DNA of 64,000 nt, taken from contig JBCAMK010000017.1 of the NCBI GenBank assembly GCA_038503065.1, positions 806,001-870,000 on the forward strand, given 5' to 3'. This document shows positions 36,324 through 48,900 of the stretch, one piece after another. Position 1 is the stretch's first letter. The number at the start of each line of letters is the position of its first letter. The translations under genes and the position numbers were made by a program. The DNA is from Paragyromitra xinjiangensis. Taxonomy: Eukaryota > Ascomycota > Pezizomycetes > Pezizales > Discinaceae. Below the pieces are notes generated by a model. That model made no database searches and was not told the origin of the DNA. It worked only from the letters and a program-made list of their open reading frames with translations.

Positions 36324-36686
36324 TAGCTCCGTCACTAGCCTTGAAGGGAAACTTTCAAAGCTCGAGTCAGATCTCTCAGCTGGGTTTATACCGTTTCAAG
36401 CACCCCTAAACCGATCAAGGTTAAAATTAGATAACAATCCCTACGATCCGATAGTGGATTTTTTGAGTTTCTACGGTATATCTGCTCATCTCTCGATCTG
36501 ATAAGACAGAAACGCCAAATCCTTGGCAACTTTTCCAAAAGGGGGCAGAGTCCAGCCTTTGTTCGGGTGAACCTGGTAGCGATGATGAAAGTTGATTCGT
36601 TGGAAAGTGAAGAGCCCCCGACTCGAATCCAGGGATGAAGGCTGCAAGAGAAAACGAGACGTGATTCGCATGATTCACCGCTGTTG

Positions 36687-36739
36687 ACGCGTTGAGTGCA
36701 GAATTACATGTAGTGGATCCGTTGCTCATGGCGACGCGT
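36687..36739. promoter_or_regulatory. Two ACGCGT (MCB) boxes upstream of RNR2
   Basis: ACGCGT occurs at 36687-36692 and 36734-36739, about 210-260 bases upstream of the RNR2 start codon. This palindrome is the MluI cell-cycle box bound by MBF (Mbp1/Swi6), which controls S-phase genes including ribonucleotide reductase in fungi. A third copy at 36124-36129 is more distant. The pair is therefore a likely S-phase control element. Confidence 0.7.
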
Positions 36740-36945
36740 TGGTTGCATTTGGATTGATCTCTTGGTATAGTCTGCCTCGTATAAAGTCTCTTCAGGCCTC
36801 TCATCTTCTTCCTGTACTTAACACCTCACACGTCCCCATTGCCTAAAATCTTCACAACTCTTTCTTCTACTTGAAGAATAGGTCCTTTACACTCTTCATC
36901 TAAATATCTTTCCTGCTCACCAACCTCACTTACTCACATTCCAAG

Positions 36946-38325
36946 ATGGCCACCACTCAGATGATGACCCCTTCAAAGAAGGTACGCGTCTCCATAGCAA
37001 CAATCCTCTCGCGTCCCAGCGGCTTAGTTTAATTGATGATTCTAATGTGCACAGGCTGCCAATGCATTGTCAAATCTTAAGGTTGACGACATCGCCGTTG
37101 CCAAGAACTTGACTTCGGCCTTCCAGAAAGTCAAGTCCGACAGTCCTAAGAAAGATTTGGATCTGAAGAAGCCTATGGAGACGCATGAGCCCGAATTGCT
37201 CGACGAGCCCATTCTTAGAGAGAACAAAAACCGATTTGTCTTGTTCCCCATCAAATACAATGATGTGAGCAATAATTGTCTAATCTCATCCCGTCTTGCA
37301 TCAGTCGCATACTCACACTCCCACGATTACAGATCTGGCAGATGTATAAGAAGGCAGAGGCTTCCTTTTGGGTTGCCGAAGAGATCGATTTATCCAAGGA
37401 TCTTAACGATTGGAACAACCGCATGAATGATGATGAGCGCTACTTCGTCTCACACGTTCTTGCTTTCTTCGCTGCCTCCGATGGCATCGTCAACGAAAAC
37501 CTTGTACAGCGCTTTAGCAATGAAGTTCAGATACCCGAAGCTCGTTGCTTCTATGGATTCCAGATCATGATGGAAAACATTCACTCAGAAACCTATTCCC
37601 TCCTAATCGATACCTACATCAAAGACCAAAAGCAGAGGACCTATCTATTTGATGCAGTCGACACTATTCCATGCATTAAGAAGAAGGCCGACTGGGCTAT
37701 CCGGTGGATCGAGGACCAAGATTCTACCTTTGCTCAGCGTCTTGTTGCGTTTGCTGCTGTTGAAGGCATTTTCTTCAGTGGTTCCTTCGCGGCAATTTTT
37801 TGGCTCAAGGTAATGCCCCTCCATAATTGTAAAATCCTATTTGCTCATGAATAATTACAGAAACGTGGGCTAATGCCTGGCTTATCCTTCTCCAATGAGC
37901 TTATATCTCGTGACGAAGGTCTTCATACTGATTTCGCTTGTTTACTCTTCAGCCATCTAAACAATCGTCCTAGCAAGCAAGCCGTCCAAGACATTATAAC
38001 TGAAGCTGTCGGCATCGAGCAAGAGTTCCTCACAGAAGCTCTTCCATGTGGCCTCCTTGGAATGAATGCTAAGCTCATGAAACAATACATAGAGTTTGTC
38101 GCTGACCGCCTTCTTCTTGCTCTTGGAAACGATAAGTTTTACCATTCAACAAACCCTTTCGATTTTATGGAGTCTATCTCTCTCGCTGGAAAAACCAATT
38201 TCTTTGAGAAGCGTGTTGGCGATTATCAGAAGGCCGGTGTCATGGCCTCCACGACAAAGAAAGAACAGACTTCAGAAGACGAAGAGGACGAGAGTAACGG
38301 TATCCGTTTTGATGAAGATTTTTAA
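36946..38325 (+). CDS. RNR2: Ribonucleoside-diphosphate reductase small subunit
   Basis: The R2 subunit supplies the di-iron tyrosyl radical that the large subunit uses to make deoxyribonucleotides. Exons 36946-36981, 37055-37264, 37333-37809 and 37861-38325 give 395 residues. All metal ligands are present: D132 ([11 protein letters not shown]), E163 and H166 (MENIHSETY), E226 ([10 protein letters not shown]), and E260 and H263 (SRDEGLH). The radical tyrosine is Y170, seven residues after E163. The C-terminal RFDEDF is the tail that docks on the large subunit. It is thus an active R2, not a yeast Rnr4-like degenerate form. The 12-residue first exon before an intron is common in fungal RNR2. 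Two MCB boxes lie upstream. Confidence 0.97.
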
Positions 38326-40478
38326 ACGGTTTCCTCTGAGGTTCATGATTTGTACAACGAGTTTCTTAAAATGTTGGAGGGTGGGGTTTGGGGTTGGGTC
38401 TTTTGGATTTAGGTTGCGGGTAACGGATGGTGAAGGTTTTTTTCTGGCTATTCACTGTTTCTTTCAGATGCATTGGTTTTGTTCCTTCGATCCCACCTGA
38501 TCTCCTTCTGCTGCATCAAAAAGATTCATTTTTCGGTTATGGTTTTTTCATGGGAGTTCCTGTTACATTGATTTACCTGGGCCGGGCGAGGAGTGTGTAT
38601 GTCTCCCTGTATTTTTAAATAGAAATTATTGCCTTAATGGCAACGTGGGAGGGGGATATTCGGTTGGTGGAAAAACACTTATGGTAGTGAGTTTATGATG
38701 AGTTGGATGAATCAAGCCCTACTCCAACTCACTCTCCAAAAGGTGAAAGGAGCATTCGTGCCCTCTCTCTAAGTCTTTCCCTCAAATGCCATTCACTGTA
38801 ACGAAGCCACAATTCTCCCACTCATGCTCTGCCATACGTTCTAGGGATTCCTTCTAGAAGTAGCAGTTTTAGTCAAATTCATACCCCCATTTTCAGGTAC
38901 ATATGGCAAAACATAACTACATTACCAGTCATTTTGGAGACATCACACCCTTAATAGCACGCATAATAAGTTGGTGTGGCTTAAGGCTAGACGTATAGTA
39001 GTATAATAACTAAAAGTCACACAAACGCCTACAAGCCAATTTCTGGAGTAGGAAACCATTGTTTCATTGTTTGGACTTTGACAGCTCCACAAACGTATCA
39101 TCATGAATGCTACGTGTTTTTAATATCTGGTAATTTTCTTCTACAAGCTGTCCACCATTTAAATTCCATAGAGTATGTCGTTCCTCATCAAAGCTCAGTG
39201 CATAGCCGAACCTCACGGACCCAAGAACTTCTATTTAACACAAAAAATCTAGAGGACTGCAGAAAATTCATAGATCCAAGGTTCAAAGTTAAGATTTGTA
39301 CATGTAACTTAAAACCCAGCTTGTTGTCGCAGATTTTGATGGGAAATTAGTTGAGCCAAAGTTGGCTTATTTTGGGCATGTAACTACATGTATATATCCG
39401 TTCTAAAATTGGGACAAATTATCACTCGAATACTAGATAGAATAGATTATCGGGAACACAAAGTTCTGATCTGAAACCCGAAGTTTCATTCCGTATTCAT
39501 GGATTATTTTCTATGATGTGGGTCTACTAAAAATCCTGGGATGTTACTGGAGTTGACGGTCCCGAATTCGTTGGCGGTTGCACAGAATCGATGGCCAAGT
39601 GGGTAGAAAATTAACAAGGTTTGCTCACCCTTCTTGTGTCTAGCTATCACGAACTATTTATGATAGTTTCTCATTCGTGTACAAACAACCTTCTCGATTT
39701 TTGCGCCTTAACGCAAACCGTACATAAATACCCCCCATTTGAAGCATCTTACAAAAACTAGAAACAAGAACGAAATATAGAACCAAATGCAAATATCCTA
39801 CCCATCTTCACCCTCTTCCGACACAATGCTAGTAAGTCAACATTCCAGGAGGAAAAAGATAGAGGAAAGAGAAAGAAAGCCCCCAGCCATTCCTTGAAAG
39901 TTCGATCCCGCAAACAGATTTTGATTTGAAGGCCTTCCCTACCCCCATTTTTCCGTTATCCCCAATCTTGAGACCTCCACTTTCAGTACCAGCTCCCGCG
40001 ATTATTAACATAAATAATAGTAACAAATGCAAATTTCACCAGACGAACTTTTTTGCTCTGAAATTCGAAAAGCAGTCCGTCCCAGATAAACAAGAGTTCG
40101 AATATAAGAAATGGTAGTGGGTAACATAAAAGCGGAAGGGAGGCAAAATGTGTAGGCAAAAAAAAAGAAAGAAACCAATGATGAGATCCATGCCCGAAAA
40201 CCCCTCCTACAGCTTCAGTATAAAAAAACATGGGTCCGAATAAACAGAATAAAGAATAAAGAGGCACAACCCCATGCAACAAAGAAAAGGAAGAGAAAAA
40301 AAAGGCAATATGTGCAATTTACACCTTTCTCCAGGCTAACGAGAACTAAAATAAACTAAGAGGAATCGTCTTTATGAAAAATGTCAATAGAAACTCCTGT
40401 GAAAGCAAAAGACGGAAGAAGCAAACAAAAAACCCCGTGGTTTAGAAAAATCATACTGCGTAACCAGCAATTGGAAGG
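38326..40478. other. Convergent 3' intergenic region
   Basis: About 2.15 kb lies between RNR2 (+) and the samB-like gene (-). Two TACATGTA palindromes lie 86 bases apart at 39299-39306 and 39385-39392. The right side is A-rich, as expected for a 3' UTR. No conserved protein, RNA gene or element with clear termini was seen. Confidence 0.4.
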
Positions 40479-42317
40479 CTATTGCTGTGCCGCAACACAC
40501 CAATGCCGATGGTAGACCCATGCACTCTTTTGGCACTCCTTACTGCAGTATTTCGTGCGTCTACATCGTCTGCATTTCGCAAATTGCCGTGGGTACTCTT
40601 CCCATTTCCCACATTCGTAGTAGGCGCATTGCCGAGTCCCACCTCGTGAATCGTCCTTCCGGCAAAGATTTCGCATAACCACGCCGGCCCAGTACTGCAT
40701 ATCTTGAGGGTGATGGCGAACAGTGAATTTCTCAACAAGAGGGAAGATGTTGTAGTCATCCGGTAGAAGATATTCCTCCTGCTGTTCTAGAGTTGCAAGG
40801 CTCTGCTCTGAAGAAAAATTGGTTTGATCGTCGTCTAGAAGGTGGATCTCACCGCTTATAGAAAGCTTTGGAACAAGATGCGATTTCTGGAAGTAGGACC
40901 TTAAGTTGCAGTATTTTGAAACGTATGCGAGAAGTTGCAATGACATCAAGACATCTTCCTCACGGGGCATCGAAGGCAGAACAACGGAAGATGAGCTATC
41001 CGGTAGGTAGCGGGACGGGACCTGGAAAGATGTGGGGATAGCCAAAGGTTGGTTCACAGTTGGGGGGTTCGGAGAAAAGCCTATTGCAGGGTTTGCATTG
41101 GCAGTTGGGTTTATGATGCTACCATCTATTGGCGATCGGTGGGTGATGTTGAAAGTTTCTGCATCTTGAGCGTCCGCGCCATGGGGTCCAGCCAGCCCCA
41201 TAGGGGTATCCACTGAACCAAGTATCGTCTCACGTCCACCAATACCTTCTATTTCTTCCCCTGTCTGAATGTCTACAATAGGCTCATTCGCATTGTCCAC
41301 TTCACCAGAAGGATTTGGGATCTCATCGGCATTAGGGTCGTCCGACTCTCCAGATATTGAACGCTGATGACGAATCGATGGTCGATTGCTTCGGCGGATT
41401 GCCCTATTTGATGAGGTGGGCGGAGGATTTGGTGTAGTAGGCGATTCCGGTTGAGAAGTACCTCCAGCTTGTAGCATTGATGGTAACCTATCGGCGTCCC
41501 GCACTGGCCGCAGACCAAAACCCCCAACGTTCACGTCCATAGCTGGAAGGGCAGCTGCTAGGGGTTGAAGTCCACTTTGATCACGTGCTGGTATTCCTGA
41601 GTGATAATTGTGGAAGTGATGACGACTGTCGTGTGCTCGACTATGAGAATGAGAATGAGAATGGGAATGTCTGGTGTATGTAGTCCTCTCTGTGTGATTC
41701 GGTATGGTAAGAGTCTGTTGGGAATTTGGATGCAGGGGCTCAATGGCTTGAGGCTCTAGGCGGTGCTGGGATATCGATGGAGGTATTTCGATGGATGGGG
41801 GTGGTGGTTGCCGTCTGAAGGTACGATCTCCTCGCTCGTAAAATGAATTAGAGGTCTTGCTCTCACGAGACCGAGCCGTGTGATTTCCGGAAGCAGTATG
41901 CTTAACGTTAGCCGCCTCTGCTTTCGATTGAAGCTTGTCGATAACCTGTACATAGTTGTCCAATATAGTTGCGATAACTGGTACCATGTCTGCCTCTACT
42001 ACTCTTGTCCGCACATTTTCAGAGCCCCGCACCCCTATGTTCACGACACACTGAAATGCCAAATTCCATTTCCACATGCTCATCATATCCTTGCTCCGCC
42101 CAGCTTTCAGTATACAAACCAACCTTTCTATGCCTCCATCGACGGTAAGGATATCTCTAATTCGGGCTGAAGATGTGGTAAGGTATGCGAGATGGTTTAA
42201 TGAATTTATGAGAGGAAGTGTCGATGTACAGTCTAGCGCTCGTCGATCATATAGGGCGGTCGTAATGCCAACAGACGCTTTGTTGACATTGGGAATGCTG
42301 AAATTGACCTCTCGCAT
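40479..42317 (-). CDS. samB: MYND zinc-finger protein, samB/Mub1 family
   Basis: samB of Aspergillus affects polarity and development; yeast Mub1 is an adaptor of the Ubr2-Rad6 ubiquitin ligase. This is a single uninterrupted frame of 612 residues. The N-terminus, MREVNFSIPNVNKASVGITT, RRALDCTSTLPLINSLNHLA and TVDGGIERLVCILK, is an armadillo-like region that is near-invariant in the family. The middle is long and disordered; it includes an HSHSHSHSHS run at about residues 217-226, encoded by a GAGAAT-type repeat. The C-terminal MYND finger reads CAYYECGKWEE, CRRCRRTKYCSKECQK and HRHWC, with all Cys/His ligands present. A second conserved stretch, PREEDVLMSLQLLAYVSKYC, precedes it. The absence of introns and the start choice are supported by the exact family N-terminus. 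Confidence 0.95.
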   Translation of the reverse strand: MREVNFSIPNVNKASVGITTALYDRRALDCTSTLPLINSLNHLAYLTTSSARIRDILTVDGGIERLVCILKAGRSKDMMSMWKWNLAFQCVVNIGVRGSENVRTRVVEADMVPVIATILDNYVQVIDKLQSKAEAANVKHTASGNHTARSRESKTSNSFYERGDRTFRRQPPPPSIEIPPSISQHRLEPQAIEPLHPNSQQTLTIPNHTERTTYTRHSHSHSHSHSRAHDSRHHFHNYHSGIPARDQSGLQPLAAALPAMDVNVGGFGLRPVRDADRLPSMLQAGGTSQPESPTTPNPPPTSSNRAIRRSNRPSIRHQRSISGESDDPNADEIPNPSGEVDNANEPIVDIQTGEEIEGIGGRETILGSVDTPMGLAGPHGADAQDAETFNITHRSPIDGSIINPTANANPAIGFSPNPPTVNQPLAIPTSFQVPSRYLPDSSSSVVLPSMPREEDVLMSLQLLAYVSKYCNLRSYFQKSHLVPKLSISGEIHLLDDDQTNFSSEQSLATLEQQEEYLLPDDYNIFPLVEKFTVRHHPQDMQYWAGVVMRNLCRKDDSRGGTRQCAYYECGKWEEYPRQFAKCRRCRRTKYCSKECQKSAWVYHRHWCVAAQQ

Positions 42318-45300
42318 TATCGGTGAAGATGATTGGTGATAAGGAGAGGAGGAGGGGGAGGGAGGAGGGAGGAGGTTGAAGCTATAGAAAGTTAGTCATG
42401 GTTTATGTGAAAGCAACATCGCGTAGGTGGCGGACCTTTAGCGTAAGTCCTCACGTAGAAAATCCAATTCCGATAGTGGGAACCGCTCTAGATAGAAGGA
42501 CCGCGAACTCTGGAAACAGAGAACCGAGGGAGCCAGAGAGATGCTATCGGTGAATGAGGATGGAACTATTCTTAGGCGGCGAAAAGACGGAAAGGAACGA
42601 GGGGGGCTTCGGGCGAATCTATAAAGGAAAGGGTTATCGAAAGTTGTGGGATCAGTGGGCGGCTATTGTCGTTCGTGGTGTGCTAGCGGTGGTGGTGGTG
42701 GTAGTTGTGATGGCGATGGTTGCTGCTCGCTGGCTGGCTGGCTGCACAAATGGTCGGAGACAGGGAGGTGAGAGAGGAGAAATAAACGGAAGTAGCCAAC
42801 CACAAGCGAGAACACTCAGAACTTCTCCCCGAGGAACAGGCAAAGCACAGACAACACGACACAACACAACACGCAGCAAGTAGCTGGCGATCCAGTCCGA
42901 TCCAGTCCCACGGCTATCAGCAGCAAATGGATACTTACACTAACCCTTGCGCCGGCTGTTGGAGTAGAGGGAGAGGGAACTACGAGTGTGAGGAAGAGAA
43001 AAGGGGTGGGGGAACAGGCAAGGAGCAAGTGTGATAATCCTTGGAAACGGCAAACGGTGGTAGTGGTGATGGTAGTGATAGTGGTAGTAGTGGTGGTGGT
43101 GGTGATGGTGGTGGTAGACCGCAGATGTGGCAATATGGAGGAAAGGTTGTCGCCGTAGTGGAGTAAGCAACGGGATTAAGCGGCGCGAGGAAGAGGACCG
43201 GATTCACTGGCGAGCGAACAGGTCTATAGCAGGCAAAGACGTGGTTGGTCGAAATAAGCAGAGGCAAGTGGATGGTCTCGCGCCCGCTCGGGCAGGGGAT
43301 GCTAAGATTTTTGCCCGCGCGAAGGGGCAGCTAACGCTGGTTGGAACAGAGAGGAGGGGATGCCAGAGAAGCCGAAATTGTATGGCCAAGGATCAAGAGC
43401 TGCAGATTCAGTCGCAGTGCCGCCAGAGAAGCAACCTGGAAAAGGATCGGGCGTTTCACAGCAGTCGTATGTACAGAGACGTGTTGGCGTAGTGGGAGTG
43501 GTGAGATATTGCGCGGAAAAGAAAAGAAAAAGAAGTAGACGGTAAAAACAAATAACTTAAAGAAACAACGGCCTAGAAATCGCTCTCATTTTGTCAATAA
43601 TTAAATAAAGCCTCAAACCTTGAGAAGTGGGGGGATGATTAGAACGACTTCAATGTGTGCGTTGTTTCCTGTGGAAATATGAAGAACCAGAGTGGCGAAA
43701 TCGAGGGGGTCGCCTCGGATACCAAACTTGCTAGCAGGCCCTCCTCCTTCTCCGGTAAAAAGTGTACCTCACGATGTGACAAAACCCTTAGGTGCAGAAA
43801 AAACATCGTGCACCTCAGAACTTCAGCGGTTGCTATCATCGGCTTTAGGCGCCAATTCTCGCAATATGCCATACAGTCACCATACAGTAAGTGTCCCCTC
43901 CCCCCCACACTCAAGGTGAAACGAAAATCAAGCCTTTATAAGATTCTGCGAAACTTGTTGGCCAGAGGCTTGATACGGAGTATTTTTTTAAATAGTGTAA
44001 GTAGTCCCCTTATTGGTGCACCGTAGTAAAAAAAAAAACATCTACGCTGAGTAGGACATATTCTGCCATGCACAACCAGGTGGCGAAGAGGTAGCACGCA
44101 AAAAGGTGATCAGCTCTCTAAAGGTTTTTCCGCGCCGAGTGTCGCAGATTTCTAGGGCACCCGTCGGATTGCTCCGCGACAATCCTTGATCCAAATTTCG
44201 TATCTTTGGCCCAGGCTGGTACCTACTCTCCATTGTACTTGCATACATATAGCTATGTACGAATGGCGTATGGATTCTAAACAGCAGAGCCGCAGAGCCC
44301 AGATCCGTCATGACGTTTTCTCGCTGGGTTCCGTACATTGTCGGGTACGTATCTACCACAGTAGGTATTACTTGCAATGCTAGTAGGTATAGCACTTACG
44401 CAATGGAACTGCTCGAGACGTCGTGGGTTATTCGGAATACTGGGCCCAAGCTCTGCGGGAGGGGTATACACCGTGGCAAGTTAGTCGTGCCTCGAATAGA
44501 CAGCTGTGAATGAAATTTTCTTGGTATTTGGTTGCGTCATTCAGTACCTCCATTCCTCCCTTTGCATAGCGAGACTGCATGTACTCAAAATTAAGTTGCA
44601 TCAAGTACCTGAGTGATTGGCCGCGTGGATTCAGCGAAGCTTTTTTTCGAATGACCTTTTTCCAATAATCCTAAGCTACATGTAATTCTGCCTCCACAGA
44701 ACTACTTCTTTCAGTATCCATGAATGGAGCCCCCCCCCGGCCCCCGAGACGACACGGTAGCTGGGGAACAGTTTATCACAGCCAAGACCATCGATTTGTT
44801 TCCGGATGAATTTCCTCTACCCGCATTTTCAGTAATTTTTGAGTCATGCTTGCTTATCCTAATGCCTTTCATTGAGTGAGTACTTATCGATATATAGATA
44901 TATATTAACGGGATTGTATGTGTATACGTCCATATGTACTAGGACGATACGATCTCGCACTACACTTTTATTAGAGTTGATAGGGAGTGGCTGTGGCTCA
45001 TGTCTACAAGTGTTAACCTTCACTGCTCCCCGGCACTGCTCCACCCTTTTTCATGAGAAAATTCAGCCTAAATCTCGTTGTGTCGTCATTTGGAGCTTGC
45101 TTCACACAGGTTCATGGTCACGCAAAGTCACAGTCTACTTCGTATCGGCTCTAACAAAAGTATGGTGCGAGGCCGTATCGCTCCAGTACATACGATACTA
45201 CTTACATGTGCTGTCAACTATGGGATCAGACGAGCGCTTGGGGTAAGCTAATTGGTTTGCTCACTGACGTGATAGCAGTTAACGTTAAGCTCTTGGATCG

Positions 45301-45999
45301 AGTTTAGTAAGCAGATTATGTCGATAAGGCCAGTTTTCGCTGATTGCTATGAATTAATATTGTATGTAGGTTCTACGACGGATGAGTCCTTATTTGGATG
45401 GGGTTCAATAGGTAGGTACTCTACGTTGTTGGAGGTAATTTTCGGTGTTGAAACCCTGGGGTTATTATAGTTACTGAGTCATGTCATAACTGTTAGGCGA
45501 ACGAGAGACCGCGCGGTTGTGCAATATGGGATGAAATTTGTGGCCCAAACCCAACTCGATAATAATAGTTGAGTGGCTCAGCCCCGATAGGTTCGCCCCA
45601 CAAGCATATTGTCGAACTCAGGGTAGTCGCCAGTTTTCCCCAACCCCAAGTTGCTTTTTACCCAGTGACATCGCCATCGCTTTTGACCTGGTTCCTGCTT
45701 TGCCTCACTTTCTGCTTTCCCGAAGCCACGGCTGGATTGCGGGGAAGTTAAGTTGAAGCACATCCTGCATCACCTATCTTGGGGTTGTGTACGTTACGCA
45801 GACCGCCTCAGAAAGCTTGGGGACTTGTAAGTTATCTTCCATGCGTGCTGGGCCAGAGTAGCACCAGTAAAACGCTGTTTTCTGCCAGCCAAAGGTATGC
45901 ACCCCCCCGGCCCCCAGTGCTAAAAAAACCCCCCGGAACCTGTAGGTTTTGAGGGAAGGGAGAAAACCTAACTTTGTTTTACTAGGTCCACATCTATCT
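42318..45999. other. Large divergent intergenic region, samB / flippase
   Basis: About 3.7 kb. The samB side (42318-43560) is purine/pyrimidine-skewed and carries GTG/GGT trinucleotide tracts, strongest at 43056-43117. The flippase side holds two C-rich strings of the form C7-9GGC5 (44730-44745 and 45902-45915) and one TACATGTA at 44677-44684. Open frames here (for example 43127-43492) are low complexity and not convincing. Long leaders and regulatory DNA are likely. Confidence 0.4.
43056..43117. repeat. Imperfect GTG/GGT trinucleotide microsatellite
   Basis: A run of GGT/GAT/AGT triplets of about 60 bases lies in the samB upstream region. On the minus strand it is an ACC-rich tract. It may be in the samB 5' leader, but no transcript evidence is available. 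Confidence 0.8.
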
Positions 46000-48900
46000 A
46001 TGACTGAGCCAAACGATCAAGTCCCAACTATGGTTGACAAACAATCCCGCATCGGAGACCAACCAGCGCCGGATCCTGGGCCAGCTCGGGAGCCCAGTTT
46101 TGAAAATGTATCTTCGTCTGTAGGAAGCGATATTCCACATATAAGATTTTCTGCAGATACAGGGCATCCCGAGTTATCCGCACCAGAGAGGACCCTTATA
46201 GGTTGGAGGAGGACGGCCTCCGCAGGTCTCACAATCGATACGTCCGGCCCATCATCAAAGAATATCCGGAAAGAGAGTCTGGAAATTAGATCACTCGGTC
46301 CACTCGACGATAACAGCGCCACAAATTATGCAGAGGCTCGAGCTCCTCCGGCTATGCACCATTCATCGTTGCCTCTAACGTCACCTACCTCCCCTAGAAA
46401 ACGCAACCGAGGCTATAGCCTCCGCCGTCAGCTATTCTTCAGAAATGTACAAGACCGAGCAGACGTGGGCGTTGGGATTGGTCGTAGCAGTGCGAATGAT
46501 AGGGGAATCGAGCTATCATCTAAAGACCAGGCTACGGAACTGAAGGTGGAGGAGGCTGATCATGATCATCCTCTAAGAAAGAGTGCTCTACCTTCAGTTG
46601 CTAGTAGTCTTCCACATTACACTTTATGGGCTCGAAAACAATCTTATACCCTTAAAAGCCAGATTGGGTTGCGCTGCAAGAATGCTCGCAATTTCCTACT
46701 AAGAATCAATGAGATCCCTCCTAGTAAAGAAGGAAGAAAAATACCGGTGGGTACTAGGGGGGGACCTCCGCTTATAGATGAAAGGACGGGAAAGGAATAT
46801 ATAAGCAACACCATTAGAAGTAGTCGTTATACTGTTTGGAGTTTTTTGCCGAAGCAGTTGTTTGCCCAGTTTTCGAAGTTGGCAAATTTGTGAGTGGCAG
46901 TTTTATATAAACGTTGCTGACCCCTAGCTAATTATTTTTCAGCTATTTCCTCTGCGTTTCAATTTTGCAGATGATACCCAGTAAGTCAAGTTTATCGTTT
47001 CTTTAGGACATTCAGGCCACTTAAGCGGTTTCTTAGCTCGAAACACAACTGAACAAGTAAATATTTGGCTGACTAGGATTTCGTAGCCTTGAGTACTACC
47101 GGGAGTAGGCCTCCGAAAAAATTTACCATATCATTAGAGCGATATTGACAGAAGAATAGCTTACACAACAATTGTTCCGTTACTTTTTTTCATCACTCTA
47201 TCTATGTCTAAAGAAGGTTACGACGATTACCGGAGATATAGACTTGACCGGGTTGAGAATAATCGTGATGCTCAGGTGCTTCAAGCCTATAACCCTATCG
47301 CTAACCGGGACGTGGCTCCCACCCTCCATCACTGGGCCACAACTAAGTGGAGAAGTATTCATGTGGGCGATATAGTAAAGCTCGAGCGAAATGATTGGGT
47401 TCCGGCAGATCTACTTATTCTTCATTCAGATGGCCCACGTGGAATAGCATACGCGGAGACTATGGCACTGGACGGTGAGACAAATCTGAAAGGTAAACAA
47501 GCACTACCGATGACTTCAGAAAGGTGTGATACAGCCGAAAAGCTAGAAGCTTTTCAAGCGCACATCGTCGTGGAAGATCCAAATATGGATTTGTACAATT
47601 TTGAAGGAAAAGTTACGATCGGGACTGAAACGAAGCCTTTGACGAATGACCAGATGATCTACAGAGGGAGTGTGCTTAGAAACACACCAAGTATGTGGGG
47701 ATTGGTTGTATTCACAGGAGAGGAAAGTAAGATCCGAATGAAGTAAGTTAGAGTTTACTTGACAACTTTCGTTGAGCATAGAAATCGCTTTTTTTAAACT
47801 GAAAAATATTATAGTGCAAATAAAAACCCGCGGACCAAAGCACCATCACTACAAGCACTTGTTAACAAGATTGTAATAATTATTGTGGTCTTCGTCATCG
47901 CTTTAGCGGTTTTCAACACGGTGGCATATCGGCTCTGGCGCAATCGAACAGAGAGCCGCTCTTGGTACTTGAGTGACAGCAGTGTTGCATTTTTCCCGAT
48001 CTTTGCCTCCTATGTGATTATGTATGAGCCCTCTAGCAAACTGGTGTGATCAGTTCAAGCTAGATAATTTAGTTGAGACTAATAAAAGTGCAGGTTCAAT
48101 ACCCTTATTCCTTTGTCTCTTTATGTCAGTCTGGAGATCATAAAGCTTGCACAAATGTTTCTCCTCAATGATATCGATATGTACGATGAAGAAACAGATA
48201 CACCGATGGAAGCAAGGACATCAACCATCAACGAGGATTGTGGTCAAGTCAGGTATTAGTGATTCTTTCTTGGAGTTTATTATTATTATTAGCTAATTGA
48301 TAGTAGTTATATATTTTCAGACAAAACTGGTACATTGACTGATAATGTGATGCTATTCCGAAAGCTAAGTATTAGCGGTCAGGCTTGGCTACATGACCTT
48401 GATATTCCACAGGAAGCAAATGGACGAGCAAGTCGTTTCGCTTTGGGGCGCAAAAAACGAAAAGGAAGAGATGAGGGTAAAGGTAAAAAGCCAATTGGTC
48501 GATCAAACACAGTTCACACTATTTCGGGCAGCGGCGATGTTCCTCGTACTCACAGAAAATCTCATGGAGACCTTGGGGTTCCGCCTTCTGATAAAATGAC
48601 AGCCGAAGTATCTCTTGACGGGCAACTTCGGAATAAAGGTTCCTCTGGTTCTCTCCGCTGGCGATCTTCAGCAATCCCTGGAAAACCGCAACCTCAACTG
48701 TCAACCATTGATCTTCTATGCTACCTTCAAGATCACCCGCATACTTTCTTCGCACGAAAGGCAAGATTCTTTCTGCTATCCGTAGCACTGTGTCATACAT
48801 GTCTGCCAGAGGAAGACAATGAGGGAAATATCACGTATCAAGCGGCGTCCCCTGACGAGTTAGCCTTGGTGAGAGCAGCAAAAGAACTAGGATATATTGC

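Larger units (their letters stand above)
34587..36945. other. Intergenic: HAM1-like 3' region, inverted-repeat unit and RNR2 promoter
   Basis: About 2.4 kb. The left part is the 3' region of the HAM1-like gene. The middle (35168-36323) is a unit bounded by 110-base inverted arms with about 935 bases of noncoding DNA between. The right part is the RNR2 promoter with two ACGCGT boxes. One TACATGTA lies at 36705-36712, between the two boxes. No further coding was seen. Confidence 0.5.

Noticed and set aside
43127..43492. 121-codon open frame upstream of samB
   Set aside because: Basic, low-complexity translation of purine-rich leader DNA; no conserved block.
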